The position numbers and the translations under genes were made by a program. This document shows positions 34,720-48,199 of a stretch of DNA of 64,000 nt, in pieces. Origin of the DNA: Loxodes magnus (lineage: Eukaryota > Ciliophora > Karyorelictea > Loxodida > Loxodidae). Under the pieces are notes generated by a model, which was given only the letters and a program-made list of their open reading frames with translations, was not told the DNA's origin and did not search any database. The stretch lies in assembly GCA_946699065.1 (NCBI GenBank), contig CAMPDV010001994.1, positions 1 through 64,000 of the forward strand, read 5' to 3'. The number at the start of each line of letters is the position of its first letter. Positions within the stretch are counted from its first letter, which is position 1.

Positions 34720-36400
34720 CTAAGATAAACAATGGCAACATTAATTTTTTGATATTTTTATCAAGAAGAGAAATATTAATAAATACTACAATAATAATAG
34801 CTACTTAATTCACTACTTTTAAGTATTTAAAAAAATTTAGTTCCAACAGAAAAACAGTTAAAAGCCTTCGAAAATACAAAAAAACAGTTTTACATTCAAT
34901 AAAGGGAGCAACATGACTTTATGTAGAACTATCACATACCTAGAATTATCAGAAATCACTTATCCAGAAAATATTCCTATTTGACTAGATGAAAAAAATT
35001 ACGTGTAAAGTTAAGCCATTCGGCAATAAATGATGAGTAAACTGTCTAAAATTGGACACATCACTAAATGTTGAAGAAGATAAAAAAGCAATAAAATTAA
35101 TAATTAATTGTGCTGAATTATCAAAAAAGCGTTAAAACATGTAACATGAAATAGCACGTTAAAATAAAAGATACATAAATAAAAATAGAAAACCTAAAGA
35201 AATGCTAAAGAAATTATAAAGGCAAGTAGCAAGCAAAAATTTGAATCCTAAAGTAAAAATTTGCTTAACTAATTATTTAAATGATACACTAGATAGGCAA
35301 TAATTGAAAGAATAATAAAAGATCTTCCAACTGAATGAATACTGAGATAAAATGATTAAAGCTACCTAAGATCTATGGAAAAGCCAAAGTTTAACACCAT
35401 GAGAGAAAAAATGAAATTAATAGAACTTGTTGAAAAAAATAAGTTTCTATAAGTAACTAGCTCACTTCCGTATTAATAGATGAAACTATTTTAATAATAA
35501 TCCAAAAAAATTTTCTCAAAAAAATAGCATACATTAAACTTAAACATACATAAACATTAGAGCAATTTGGTTTTGAAAAAGACTAAGCAAGTGACACTAA
35601 TTTGATATTTGATACTAAATAGAAAGAATCAAATAATGAAGATAAGAAAATTTGAATATTTGAAATTAATAAAGTATAAGAACTGATAGTGTAAGAGGAA
35701 TCAAGTTGAACAAAGAAGAGTTAAGTAAATTTATGCTTGAAAAAATATAGATATTATGGTGACTCAAGAAATGTTTAATGATTCAATTAAAGATATGCCC
35801 TAAATAATCGGATATCGCGTAGTTAAAATGCCAGGAGCTAGACTTAGTAAAGGAATGATTTTATATATTAAAGAACTATTTTTATACAAAGTTAAAGAGC
35901 ATGATGCAAATGGACTAAAATAAAATGAAATACTCGAAGGCGGCAGAATAATTTGTATGAATCTTGATGATAGATTTAAATTTATCAATGTATATGTGCC
36001 TACAACACTCGAGTAGGAATAACTAATCTCTTTCTATGAAACCCTAAAATAATTCAAAAACATAACAAATAATTTAAGTTTATAAAATACTATAATATGA
36101 GATTTAATGCACATATACATAAATTCTACCAAATTAACAGAATAATAGCTATTAAAAATGATGAATTAATTCAAACTAGAATGGAATGATCCAGGAAAAG
36201 ACCTAATCTTGATTACTACAACAGGAAAAAAAAGTTTAAAATTGAATATTTTTTAACGGACTAATGAATTAGTTGAGCATAATTAGCATAAGAATTTTTA
36301 AGGAAAGAATGTTAGATGATTATTAATCTGAGTAATTAGTATTTAAATTGGTAGAAAAAAGCAGATATAGATCATAAAATATTATTAACTAAAAAAGCTT
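34720..36400 (+). mobile_element. LINE: ORF1 region + endonuclease N-terminus
   Basis: The plus-strand piece starts around 34720, matching 48510-49160. The first 1 kb is Lys/Gln-rich ORF1-like sequence (VPTEKQLKAFENTKKQFY). At 35745-36160 comes the N-terminal half of an endonuclease: IDIMVTQEMFNDSIKDMP (the usual catalytic Gln/Glu region), YRVVKMPGARLSKGMILYI, DDRFKFINVYVPTTLEQEQL, ISFYETLKQFKN, and a degraded GDFN box (MRFNAHIHKF near 36090-36120). It breaks off without RT. It is frame-broken in several places. Together with 30600-33795 it covers most of one LINE family. Confidence 0.75.
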
Positions 36401-36514
36401 AAAAGGTTTTTATATTTATAAATTTTTTTATAAATACTTACATGAATTTACTTAATTTTATCAATTTAAGAAGTAAATTGTAAAAATTTATAAGTCTTAA
36501 ATATATTTACTTGC

Positions 36515-37317
36515 TCAGTTAGTAATCTTCCACTTTCTAACTGTCTTGTCATTAGCTTTAGATTTTAACCACTTATTATTTCTACTCAAAGCCACAGTAT
36601 TTACTTTATCTATATGATCTTATAAAGTACATATACATTCCCCCTATGAGAAATTTCGTTTCTTAATAAGTTTACCTTGATTTCCTGATGTTATGAACTT
36701 ATTATCCTCAATTATTAACACTTCACATAATGATTTTTTGATATTGTTCTTATAAATTATCCTGTCTAGAAATTCTCTATCTTAAATGATTTATCACCAG
36801 ATCCAGTTACTATAAAATTATTATTTTTTGATAGCACTATAGATTATACATAATCTGAATGGTCAATTAAAGTTCTCGTACAGTTTCCAGTCTGGAAATC
36901 CCAGATCTTTATCGTTTCATCGTCAGATGCTGAAATTGATCATTTCTGATCATTTGTTATTACTATCGATATAATGTAATCCGTATGTCCATTCAAAGTT
37001 CTCGAAAATCTTCCAGTCTGGAAATCCCAGATCTTTATCGTTTTGTTTCCACTTCCCGATATAGATCATTTCTAATCTTTTGCCATTGCTACCAAATTAA
37101 CTGCAAACGAATGTCCGGTCAAATTTTAGTCTAAAATATTAAAGAATTACTTTTAGATTAGTCGTAGATAATTTTATTTTAAACTTTTAAAAAGCTCAAG
37201 TTTGGCAGTTTTCATATTTAAAAAGAAAAAAAGATATTCTGTCTAGGGATATGCTTCTTTATCTTAAAATTTTTCTTAAAAAATAATTTTAACAAATTAT
37301 GTTTCTTTATTTTTCAA
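36515..37317 (-). pseudogene. WD40-repeat protein, copy B
   Basis: Minus strand, paralogous to copies A and C. The initiator ATG is TTG here (37317-37315). A 20-nt intron sits at the shared position (37150-37131); splicing joins IYDQSK to NQNLTGH. About five blades follow: [61 protein letters not shown] frame change near 36720 precedes the last blades, which end NDKTVRKWKITN and TGA 36517-36515. The lost start and broken frame make it a pseudogene; it is shorter than copy A. Confidence 0.8.
37131..37150 (-). other. Short intron (20 nt) in WD40 copy B
   Basis: On the minus strand: GTAATTCTTTAATATTTTAG, phase 1, at the same position as in copies A and C. Confidence 0.85.
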
Positions 37318-38261
37318 TTTTTATTTTATAAATTATTTTAATAATTCAATAATAAAATAATTCATCTTATGAAAATAATTTTAATTACTTTAAATAAAAC
37401 ACAATTGAATATTTAAATTATTTATTAGAATCTTGGATATAAGCACTTTAATATTAAAAAATAATTTAAAAAATTTATTTTTTCCTTTCGATTAGACTGA
37501 TATAATTTAAAATAGTTAAGCATAATAAAGTTTTACTATTTTAATTATTTTTATTTTTTGCTTTTAGTTTATTTTATCAAAAGTAATATGCAAGAATTTA
37601 TATTCTTATTATAGTAACTTTGCTATAATTTTATTGATAATAGCTTATTTGAGTTTTAAATCTAGATTGTTTAATAAAAAAGGGTAGATTTCTTTTATAA
37701 TTAGATTGAATAATAAGTAAAATATTAGATTCTAATGTATTGAAAATAGGTGGTATTAAGAATAGTTTTTCCTTTGCATTTAATAATAAATTAGTGATAT
37801 AATATTTGATTATTTTAAGAAAATTAGTTAAAATGGTAACTATAGTAAGTAAAATGTATAGTTTAAAGTATTAAATTGTTTATTTTAGAAATTATTATTT
37901 AATTATCCACTTTCTTATTACTAATTCATTTAAACTTTTTATTTAACTAATCTCTTCTTTTATATTTACAAAAGTACTTTATTACTTATAATTCATATTT
38001 AACCTAACCTAATTTCCTTATACTAATTTAATTAAAAAATAAAATAAACCAAATAAATAAGAGTATCACACAGTGAAATGCTTACATTATTTCTAATTCT
38101 AGTTTACAAATTTAAAACCTTTATTAAATAAGCTTTACTATGTTAACTACTTCTATTAAGAAGCTTCAAATTACTATTTACTAATTTATAGTCTAATTTT
38201 AGTTTTTATTTAAATTTAGAAAAAATAAATATCTTTAAAATAAATAATTAATAGATAATAT

Positions 38262-38582
38262 TTGAAGCAGCACCTCAATGTCGATCAGCTCTTTAATAAA
38301 GATTTTTAAAATAAAAAAAATTATTTTCTGAAGTCTTCCATAGTGCTAACATTCATTTGCGAATCTTGTCTTCTATAGGGTTATTATCTGAATGCTCCTT
38401 AAGAAACCTTAGTATCTGGAATCTTTCATCATTAAAACTACTTGATACCTCTTCAATCTTGTCTTCTCTTGGTTCCTATCAAGATTCTTGTTCTTTTCTT
38501 CGCTCATGGGGTACTTCCTGATAACATAGTTTAAATAAACTTAGTTGGCGGATTGTTCCTTCCTATTTAAAATGAAATAAAT
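38262..38582 (-). mobile_element. SINE family 2, copy 2
   Basis: Aligns with 26285-26600. On the minus strand the 5' side has CAATCCGCCAACTAAG and the 3' end TTAAAGAGCTGATCGACATT, followed by GAGGTGCTGC, close to the family-1 tail (CAATGAGGTGCTATGCGC). Its 5' end adjoins the coding-like region at 38590. Confidence 0.7.
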
Positions 38583-39084
38583 AATACATATAGAAATTTT
38601 TGAACCTATTCTTCAAACTTTGTCTTCGGTAAAAGTATTTAAAAGTTACTAAGAAATAAAAATTCGTAAGGTTGAATATTTCATATTTTAAGAGCTATTT
38701 AGTAATAAAGAAATAAGAGAAAAGCTATTAGCAGTATAAAAGGAATTTTAAATAAGAAAAGCAGCTTCTATAATCAAAAGAAGGTATTAAAAACTATTTA
38801 GAGCCATACTTAAGTATAACTAAAATCAATCTTTAAGTATTTATTTATGAGTTAAGGTTATTAATTATTAAGAGCCTATAATCTATTGGCTTTTAATAAT
38901 AGTATTAGAGTAAAAATGAAAAGGAAAAGATTATGTAATCTATGTTCTAAAATTGAAGAGAAAGTATAAGATTAGCATTCAAGATATAATAGATAAATTT
39001 GATTAGAGATGTAATTCTTTATTTTTATAAGGGTAATAACAGTACTGTGATATAATCTGAGATTTATTAAAGTTCGTTTGAAAA

Positions 39085-39534
39085 ATGAATGAAATAGATA
39101 TACAATAAGTATTGTTAGATTATAAGCCTTAAAGCTTAAATAATGATAAACTATTAGCTAGTTTGTTATTATTTATTGGTTCGTTGTTGCATCCTTATCG
39201 TTCATATCTGTAATCTGAGTCTGCATATAAATATTTAGCTCTACTATTTAATTTATAAAGGTAGTTAATAAGAATATGCAAAACAAATAGATTTGAAAAC
39301 TATGATGACTTTTGCCTTGAAATAGATTTGATTTAGTTAGTTAGTTCCGAACTAGATATAAATAATTGGATTTAGTTTGATTTAAATAATTTGTATTAAG
39401 TTGCTTATTTTAAAAATGAAGAGAATGATATAGCTGCATTAAATGAATTGCTTAATTAATTAGATATATAACTCCTTTTTGTTGTTAATGAAATTGATTA
39501 GTGTTATTTTATTGTTTTTATAGTGTAAAATTGA
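39085..39534 (+). CDS. Unrecognised small protein (or C-terminal exon)
   Basis: ATG 39085 to TGA 39532-39534, 149 aa with no internal TGA: MNEIDIQQVLLDYKPQSLNN, LLASLLLFIGSLLHPYRSYL, SAYKYLALLFNLQRQLIRIC, NYDDFCLEIDLIQLVSSELD, AYFKNEENDIAALNELLNQL. Composition is acidic and leucine-rich and looks helical. The same frame stays open upstream to about 38590, including KAASIIKRRYQKLFRAIL, which resembles a calmodulin-binding IQ motif, so the real gene may be longer and cut by the SINE at 38582. No family recognised. Confidence 0.5.
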
Positions 39535-40306
39535 ATTGGTAACTAAAATATAGGGAATCTATAAGCATTATTAGTTATTAAAATAATCATATTAATTAAT
39601 TTTTTCTTTATATTTTTTATTTTAATTTTATAATTTTTATTCCATTTTTACCTATTTCTATGTAATTTTCTAGTGAAAAATAATGGTGATATTGAATGTA
39701 TTTAGAAACAAATATTCTAAATTTGTCTAAATAATTTTAAGTTCTTAATTACCTTATAATACCTTAAATTATTTTACTTTTATCTTACTAAACTTTTATT
39801 ACTGCATTTTTTATGTTTCCATCATATTTTTTAAGATTAGCAGACTATTAATCTGATCATTTTGTAATTTATTAAATAAATAGTCTTTCAAATTGATGAA
39901 ATTATAATTTTAATATTTTCATCATTTTTGCTGATTGACAGTTTTTTAAATTTGCAAAATAGTAATTTAATAGCTATAAGTTTCCTATAGTACGTTTTTC
40001 TATTAAATTTAGTTAAATCTTTATTTATTAATTAATAATCAATATATTGCATTTAAGATTATACCTTTAATACTTTATAAATACCTTAAACAATACTATT
40101 TTAACATAACTATCTCAAATTCAAAACTACATTCAATTACCAAAATTACTCATCTCATATTCAAAAACTAACAATAGTACACACAAACCTACAAACACAT
40201 AACCATCCAAAATTAACATACACAAATCTACACTCAATTCCTTAATTCATTACCTAAATTAAACATTTTTACACCAAACTTAAACAACACCCAAATACTT
40301 AGAGAA

Positions 40307-40940
40307 ATGGCTAAAACATTTTAGTCCTTATAGACTAAATTTAGGATCTGGAAAAATATATGCTCTTGCTGGGACCATGAAAATAAACACAATAAAAAAG
40401 GATCTTATACAGCACGAGGACGATAATGAAATCCACATAGTGGATAGATAAGCGAAAACAAGAAATAAACAGATTTTCTACAGATTTAATTAAGAGAATT
40501 TTGCCTATACGAAAATTAAATTATCCATTTAGAAAATTAAGAAAAAAAATCTAAAAAAATAGAATTGAAAAGCATAATAAGTTAGACTATTCCAAGTGAT
40601 GCTATATTAATAGAAATTAAACAGTCAACAATTAAAACTTAAACAAATTTGAGCCATAAAAAGATTAAGAATGTAGAATTTGCAATAAGATAGGACTCTA
40701 TTGGAAAAAATGAAGGAAAGAGAAAAAAACTGAAAGATAAGTATTGAAATATGATGATCTCCATTTATTCAATATCGTTCAGAAACATATATAAGAAGAA
40801 GTAAAGAAATTCTAATTTGTTCAATCAATCCTTAAAATATGAAGTCTGGAGTAGATAGAACAACAAAGGAATAAATATTAAGGTAGGAACGAAGTGAAAA
40901 ATATTATTATAAAGGATTTATTTAACAAATATTGATTTAA
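40307..40940 (+). pseudogene. Possible coiled-coil / Cys-His ORF remnant
   Basis: ATG 40307 starts MAKTFQSLQTKFRIWKN, then a Cys/His cluster (ICSCWDHENKHNKKG) and a coiled-coil-like stretch (YENQIIHLENQEKKSKKIEL). A frame change near 40730 leads to DDLHLFNIVQKHIQEEVKKF. The architecture recalls the zinc-knuckle elements, but the knuckle spacing does not match CCHC, so membership is uncertain. Confidence 0.35.
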
Positions 40941-41499
40941 ATTTCCTTTTTAATTAAATACAGCCATTTTTATAAAAGCAAGGTTGAATATTTGCAAAAT
41001 GATGATAATTAAATTTGCCAGTTGTAAAATAATAAAAATGAATATAAATTTGTATTTAAGCTTAATAATGTTAGCAAGTATATGGATGTTTACTATATAC
41101 ATTAAAAGTATTAATAATAAGAAAATGTAGAATAAATTTATAATTGTAAAGCTATATTTTATTTAATAAATTATTGTATATAAATATTTTTTTATTTAAA
41201 TATAAAAAGCAATAATTTAAGTTGTTAATACTAATCAAATATTCAAATATTATCCTTAGTTTAATATCTTATTTTCAATATACAATCGTACCTGTCTCTA
41301 GTTTATTCAATCATAGCTTTTAATTTTAGTCTATCACTTTTATGCATATTATTATTTTATACATTTCTAGATCAAACAATCCAATTCCTAATTTTTACCT
41401 ATCATTTTCTTATAACGTATTTATTACCCAGCAGAACCAGCTGATACAAGTATATTAACTAAAGGTGCTAGAGTAACTGAAATAACTAAAATATCTTAC

Positions 41500-42272
41500 T
41501 AAAAGTAAGTAAAGCAAATAAGGAGAGTAAAAGCCCTGTAGAGAGACAAAGAAGAGATAGATCGGGTGATCATGGAAAAGTCTTAGCTGATCATAAGGCA
41601 AGCTTACTCTTATGTGTACAACTCCAGGTCAATATTTATTGGTCTACAAAGGATCTATCCTTTCTGCTTGTATGTGATTACTCGTTCTATTCTGTTAACA
41701 GAAATGAGGAGAGCTTGGGGATATAAAAAATATTGTTTTCATAAGTAGATAGAAGGTATCGCTCCCAGATTAGATTCTGACTTAGAGATGTTCAGTCATA
41801 ATCTATACAGATGATAGCGTAACCAAACGGGCTGTTCAACCAATGGCAATACCAGTGATCTGGACCAACGGTTCCTCTCGTAGTGAGTTGGATTATTATG
41901 GCGATGCAGTAATCAATACAATAAAATTAAACTGGCTCACTATGGTCTAAACTCAGCTCACGTTCTCTTTTGACGGATGAACAATACGACACTTGGTGAA
42001 TTCAGCTTCACAATGATAGTAAGAACCGACATCGAAGAATCAAAAGGCAACTTCACTATGAACACTTGGCTGCCACAAGCCAGTTATTCCTGTGGTAATT
42101 TTTCTGACACCTCTGGCTTAAAACTTGTAAAAGGTAAAGGATCGATAGGCCATGATTTCCCAGTTCATCCTGACAATGAGAGGTTGAGCGAAGCCAGCTT
42201 TTCCCCTTTTGGTCTATGAGCGGTTTCTGTCCGCTCTGAGCTGGCCTTAGGACACCTGTGTTATCTTTTAGT
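41500..42272 (-). pseudogene. 28S rRNA 3'-region fragment, diverged
   Basis: The plus strand reads as the complement of the 3' part of eukaryotic large-subunit rRNA. Recognisable blocks are CTTGGCTGCCACAAGCCAGT, GATTCTGACTTAGAG, CACTTGGTGAATTC, AACTCAGCTCACGTTC and AAAGGATCGATAGGCC. The sarcin-ricin region is mutated: GTTCCTCTCGTAGT where rRNA has CTCGTACT. Many other conserved positions differ too, so this is not a working gene. No 18S, 5.8S or spacer is seen beside it. The short open frame at 41977-42219 is only an antisense shadow of it. At 42258-42290 it runs into TCTTTTAGTTGAAATTAATT, a tail also found on other retroposons here. Confidence 0.85.
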
Positions 42273-42289
42273 TGAAATTAATTTAATAG

Positions 42290-43365
42290 TTCTGCACTTA
42301 CGTAATAGAAATTATCCCTTTTTATCTATCACTTTAATGATTTTAATGATAATTTTATTGAGATACTTCACATATCCCTTATCCTAAATACAATATAAAG
42401 TTAGAGACTGATAATTATCTTTACTTATACTAAATAGTTTTTAATATTCTCTGGTTATTTTATGAAGGAACGCTTTGCAATTATTAGGCTTTAGTGTAAT
42501 GATGCTATGGTTTCTACATTTTAACTTTTATTAAAGCTTATAAATATCTTTCAAACATCTCTTACAATTGATTGGCATTCTAACTTGTTAGGCCTTTGAG
42601 CTCTTGATGAAACAGTTGCTGACATAATTAAGACTTAGCAGATTGAGATTTTATTTGAATCTAGTAAAAATAAGTTTAATATTATTCACATAGATAACTA
42701 CTATTTAAAATGAAGGAAATAAAAGTGGCTTAATTAACTATAATAGGCTATTTATTAGTTAAGATATAATTAATAGTTACTTTTAAAATTATACCATTAA
42801 TGCAAGAAATTTCCCTCTAATTTGTTATTTACTTATACAAACTTAGTTTGCAAACATGTACATAGAAACTGATAAAGAGAAGAGCAAGATTATTTAAAAA
42901 TAGTACCATATGCTTAGAATTATAATAAATCCTTAAATGCTTTAACTATATCTTACAGATTTTAGAAGCTAAGTATTTAATAACCTCAACATTACAAATA
43001 TCCAATTAGACTAACCTATCAAATTTATTACCAAGTACTTTCTAACCTAGAATTCATGCTTCATTCTATAATGTATACTCCATATATCAAGAGGATAAGT
43101 TAGAAGAGATATTTAGCTATTGTATTTTCTTAATTGAGATGGAGTAGTAAGAAAGATATTTGAGAGCTTTTAGTAATTTAAAATAAAAAACAGATAAGAG
43201 GAGACAAGGAATGGAAATAGTCTTAGAACTCAGCCTTTAAATCCTAATCTCTATCTTTCTTTATAGTAACATTCTACTTGAGATTATAAGAGATTTAATG
43301 CTTTTATATAGCAGGTAAACTTTCCTCTCTACTTTCCTTAAAATTCTGCATATTCTTTTCGTTTA
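42290..43365. other. AT-rich interval without recognised gene
   Basis: Between the rRNA fragment and the segmental duplication I see no motif, repeat partner or convincing frame. Confidence 0.45.
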
Positions 43366-46030
43366 TTAATATCCATGGTGCATATTTTCTCTACTTTAAT
43401 CGTTTTTATATTCCTTTTAAAGTTTTGCTTAAGTTTCCTTAATTAGTTTCATCTAAGAAAATATTTAATTAATTTTTCCTATCTTTTTTTAGATGCAATA
43501 TAAATTTCTCCTTACTTCTTATCTCATTTAATATAATTATCAATTTATTACCATCCTTATCTAATTAGATATTTACTTATTTTACCTTCTATTGAAATTT
43601 TTTCTTAGTTCTATTATTTCTGCTGTATATTAGTATTTTATCATTTAATTTGTTTTACAAATCCACATATCGCTTAGGTCGCTTCTTGGATGTATTCTAA
43701 TCATTTTTCATAGTATGCTTCGCTATCAAAATTTTCGAATTCGCTAAAATTTATTTTCTCGAATCATTCTTTGAATTTCTCTTTAACCTTTTATTGCTTT
43801 AATTGTTGAAATTTTATCCTTTTAATTTATGGAATTTTTCGATATTCTTCCGCAATTTTTAATTTTATTTTGACTGGCTAATTATCTCCAATTAGTCTCT
43901 ATTGATAAAATATTGTGCTGATAATGCTAGGCGTAATGAATTAATCCGCTAAGAAGTATTTTATTTTGAATTTTTCTTTCTTTTATGTTGATGAAGGTTG
44001 TATCTTGATTTGGATCTTTACATTCTAAAGATAATATTTCATCAAGTTAAATAAGTATTAGCCTGCATTATTCTGTTCATACGGTAAAAATTGGAGAATA
44101 TGCGCATTAAAATTCCCTAAAATTTAAAATTCTCTGCTGCTTGCTGTTATTATATTTTATTATAGACCCTCATAAATGGGTATTAGTTAATAATATCCGA
44201 ATGTTATAGTGCTATATACGTTTATCAATGCAAGCCGACCATCAAGTGTTAAACCTATTAAGCTTCCTCTAAAATAATTCTGCTTGATGGAGATTCTCTA
44301 TATCCAACACCTTGATTCTGCGGGTAATTCCATCTTTTATAAAAATGCTACTCCTTTGCAATGTTTTGGTCTAAATTTTATTATTGCTCTGAATTCATAT
44401 AAGGTATTTCAGCAGTTTGATCCGCAAATATTTCTTAAATCGCAATAATTTCTATCTTCTTTTCACACATAAAATTGTTTAATTCTTGTTTTATTTTATT
44501 CATCTGACGTTTGCTGTGCCTATGTTTAATTCTGACTATTTTATTATATTAGTATTTCCTTTTACTTCCTATTTTTCTTGATCCTCCTATCCTGGATTTT
44601 TAGCTTCCTATTCTTTAATAGAGAGAAAATCAAATCGTTCTAATGTTTATTATTTTCCTGTAGTTTGATCTTCAATTTTTTTACTCAATACTATCTTCCT
44701 TACCGTTATATTTTTTTTCTATCTTTTTTTGAGATATCGTGTTGTTTATGCATATTTTCTTCTTGTCACTGTTTTCTAGTTATTTCAGTTTTTTTGCTAT
44801 ATTTCCTATTTTACTTTCTGTTTTTTTGTGACATTGATAGTTTCGTCTCAGTTTTATTATTTTATTTTGTAGTTAAGTATCTATTAAAATCGAACACTTT
44901 TAAAGTAACCTTAGTATTGCTTAAACTTGTTGCTTTTGCTTAAAATTCAAAGTAGCATTTTATTTGAAAGTTAATCTTCTTCAGTTTTCTTCGCTTTCTT
45001 TTCCTTCGCTATCTGTTTCTCTTTATAATAAGGTATTTTATTCCTGATTTCCGAATGCATCAACTTGATTTTATATTTCCTTAGCATTTTTAATTATTTC
45101 CTTTATAGCTTTTTTTCTTAAGTATCAATTTGAGCTGAGCCCTTTTTGGTTACAACTCATACATTTTCAAATTGATGGTTAGCGATACAACGATACATAT
45201 ATGGGATTTCCAGACTAACTAGTAAGTGATTTTCTTTTCGTCTAACTTATCTAGTATACTTTCTGCATCTTTGATCTCCTTCAATTCTAAATAATTTTTC
45301 ATTTTCCCATTGTCTCATGTTGTACCTTTTACGGTTCCAATCTCTATACATACTATTTTCTGTACTGCTCCAAATTGGTTTCTACCTGGCTAAAACTTGA
45401 ATACATGCTAAATATTCAATGAATCAGGTAGTTCTTAATGTTGTAGAATTCCTCTATGTTTCTTTGCTCTGTTGGCATTAAAAAATTTCTACATTTCCAT
45501 TGTTAATTGTTTGCGAATTGAGTGAGTGTTCCCTTATTTTTGAATCATATAATAATTATTCCTGTCTGAAGGATTTCACACTCCAAATATTTTTACCATA
45601 TTCTTATTTCAGATATCTGAGAAATGCTTGAATTATTTCATTTTCTTGTATTTCTGTTAGACTAAATCTTTGGTTGTAGTAATTTTCTTCTAAAAATTTA
45701 TTGAAGCAAGCAACCCCTACTTTTTTAGCAGTTTTGAGCTGTGTATTCTCGTCCTCATTTTATGGTATATATTCGCTCTTTTCTTCTTCCATTATAATGA
45801 CTTGCACAGAGCTGAGATATGATATGATGTTCTAAATTACCTACTTTTTTGATAGGTTGCTTAGATTTTAGATTTTTATCCTTTTTTTTCTGCATTACTT
45901 CTAGTAGTTATAATATTTTTCGACAGAGACATTTTTCTTAAAAATATTATCAAAGATCTGATTAAGTTGTAAAGCTTTCATGCCTTTGTTAAATTTAATA
46001 ACCAATCTCGATCTAAGATTGGCGTCATGC
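43365..46030 (-). mobile_element. LINE fragment: ORF1 region + endonuclease (copy 2)
   Basis: Duplicate of 4525-7130. The endonuclease blocks are better kept here: LALINVYSTITF near 44190-44225 and LGNFNAHILQF near 44085-44125, the GDFNAH box with Asn for Asp. It ends at the same point before the RT. It is frame-broken. Confidence 0.75.
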
Positions 46031-46191
46031 AGAATGTGATATTGCTACTTGATATAATAGCTTAATATTGTACTATTAAATAACTACTATAAATAAAGTA
46101 ATAATGTAATAGTTGATATAATTGAGTGTATTTTTGATGGTAACTGTTATAAATTACCTTTATAGCTTTTGTAGTCTAAATAATAATAAAA

Positions 46192-47586
46192 ATGTAAGCG
46201 TTACCAAAATGCTTAATCTGCTTAGAAGATTACAACTTAACTAATGCTCTTCCAACTGTCTTACCTTGTGGACATATTTACTGTGGTTTGTGTTTGAATA
46301 CTGAGTACTGATTATAAGGCATAATGTAATGTCCTATTTGTTAAAAAGGATTCCATTTTAGATTTGATGATTTACCTTAAGAAAGTGATTTAATAAGAAT
46401 GATATTTTAAAACTAATAATACATATAAAAGATTTAAGATGCTAGATAGAAATTAAAAGAGATAAGGAGGTAAATTATGGAAAAATCTAAAACCATTACA
46501 ACCAAATAATCAAACATTAGTAATACTCTCATAATACCACTAACTAATATCATCATCAATCATTAACCAACATTTATCTACCAAAAATAACACTCAAATA
46601 TTATCTAATTCTACTAATCACTAAAACCAACTATACTCTAATATAACTCATAACCACCTACAATACTAAAGTCTAAATTAACTTACAATCTAATAAGATA
46701 AAAACTATAACACAATACTAAGTAACCAAATATTATTTAGACTAATTAACATAAACTAAGCTAGCACTTTATATAATCTAACTATATTCACTATTTTGAT
46801 TAATAAATTTAAAAATTAAGTTTATTTAATATTTAAACAGAGTAATTACGATAAGTCTAAGTTTAAATTGAAATTCCTGTTGGTAATAAAAGTATAGAAT
46901 ATTAAAATAAGTTATATTTAATTGGAGGATATAACAAAAATTAAAAGAAAGGAATAAAAGAAACTTGATAATTTGATTATGAAGGTAATAGAATAAAACT
47001 TTGTGATCTAAATGAGGGAAGAGTTCACTTTGGAATAGCAGCTGCTTAAAAATATATTTATGTGGTTGGAGGAATTACTAATAATTATCAAGTTTTATAA
47101 TCAGTAGAAAAGTTAAAGATAGGAAACTAAAGTAAATGATAAAACTGTTATTAATTTCCATTCAAAATAGCAGGCTAAACTTTAGTAGTAGATAAAGATG
47201 AATAAAATATTTATTCTTTTGGAGGTGGAAATTAGAAAGAATAGATTTTAAAAGATATATGAAAATATAATATATAGAACGATAGATGAAGTAAGTAAAA
47301 TTTGAATATTCCTGAAGCTGTTGCAAGGCCTATAGTTTGTTTAGAGCCTTTTGTCATATTTGGAGGTATAAAAAATATATTTACGAGAGAATATTCAAGA
47401 AAAATATATAAAAGAAGCAAAGAATAATGGCAATAAAATTAAATTTTTAAAGATGTTGGAGCTTTAACAGAGATGAAAATAAGAAATAACTATGGATATG
47501 CTTTTACTTACGAATAGAAAAAAGTTTCAATAATGAGGATTGATTTAGAAAAATTGAGTTATAGAAGTATTAAAAGTAATAACTGA
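46192..47586 (+). CDS. RING-finger / Kelch-repeat protein, paralogue 2
   Basis: Complete, 464 aa, ATG 46192 to TGA 47584-47586, the same length as paralogue 1. The RING finger and linker (residues 1 to about 185) are virtually identical at DNA level to paralogue 1. The Kelch half differs at many residues yet stays open, and fits the Kelch consensus better: YLIGGYNKNQ, IYVVGGITNNY, IYSFGGGNQKE, FVIFGGIKNIF. All the internal TGA-Trp codons are retained. Probably a functional ubiquitin-ligase-type protein whose substrate-binding propeller has diverged from its twin. The upstream flank is the opposite-strand LINE fragment, so any promoter must lie in the short 46030-46190 gap or within LINE sequence. 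Confidence 0.92.
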
Positions 47587-48199
47587 TAAACATAATAATA
47601 ATATCTATATTATTAATAGTATTTATAATAAATATATCTTAATATATAAAGAAGTAGTTTAAAGATCTATAATTAGTTAAATATGTTACTACTTATTAAA
47701 ATATTTAAAGCGTCAAAAAACAATAAAGAATAAGATTTTATCTAAACATCTTTAAAAATCTATTATTTAAATATTATCATTATTCAGATACAAACATACA
47801 GCTTATAACATACTAAAACATATTCTTCATAGTCAAAAAAGCTATCTTTAAATACACCCTAATATTCAAATTATATAAGTACTACTTAGATTACTCTATT
47901 ATTTATATAATCAAATCAAAACTATAATAAAATAATAATTAAGCTATACCTATATCTAAATAATAATTAAATCATCACTACTATCATCAATTCATCATCT
48001 TAAAATCTAAAATACTTTATTTTCTTTATTTTATTTTAACTAGCTACTATATATACTTAAAAATGACCCATAGCTTATAATGAAATCAAGCCATTTTAGG
48101 ACATATTCTCTCGATAAAAACTCAAATATAATAATTTTTCGAGATTAATATGATAGACATTAAACTATACTCAGTTACATCTAAATAAAGTTTTTAGAA

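Larger units (their letters stand above)
43365..48190. repeat. Segmental duplication, copy 2
   Basis: Same orientation as 4525-9735, about 38.9 kb away. It lacks the SINE found in copy 1; the unoccupied site is near 47935. Confidence 0.85.

Noticed and set aside
35800-35988. Minus-strand frame of 62 residues
   Set aside because: Antisense to the LINE endonuclease (VVKMPGARLSKGM region).
41977-42219. 80-residue open frame on the plus strand
   Set aside because: It is the antisense of conserved 28S rRNA sequence; no protein character.
44665-44943. 92-residue Phe/Leu-rich plus-strand frame
   Set aside because: Antisense to the duplicated LINE ORF1 region.
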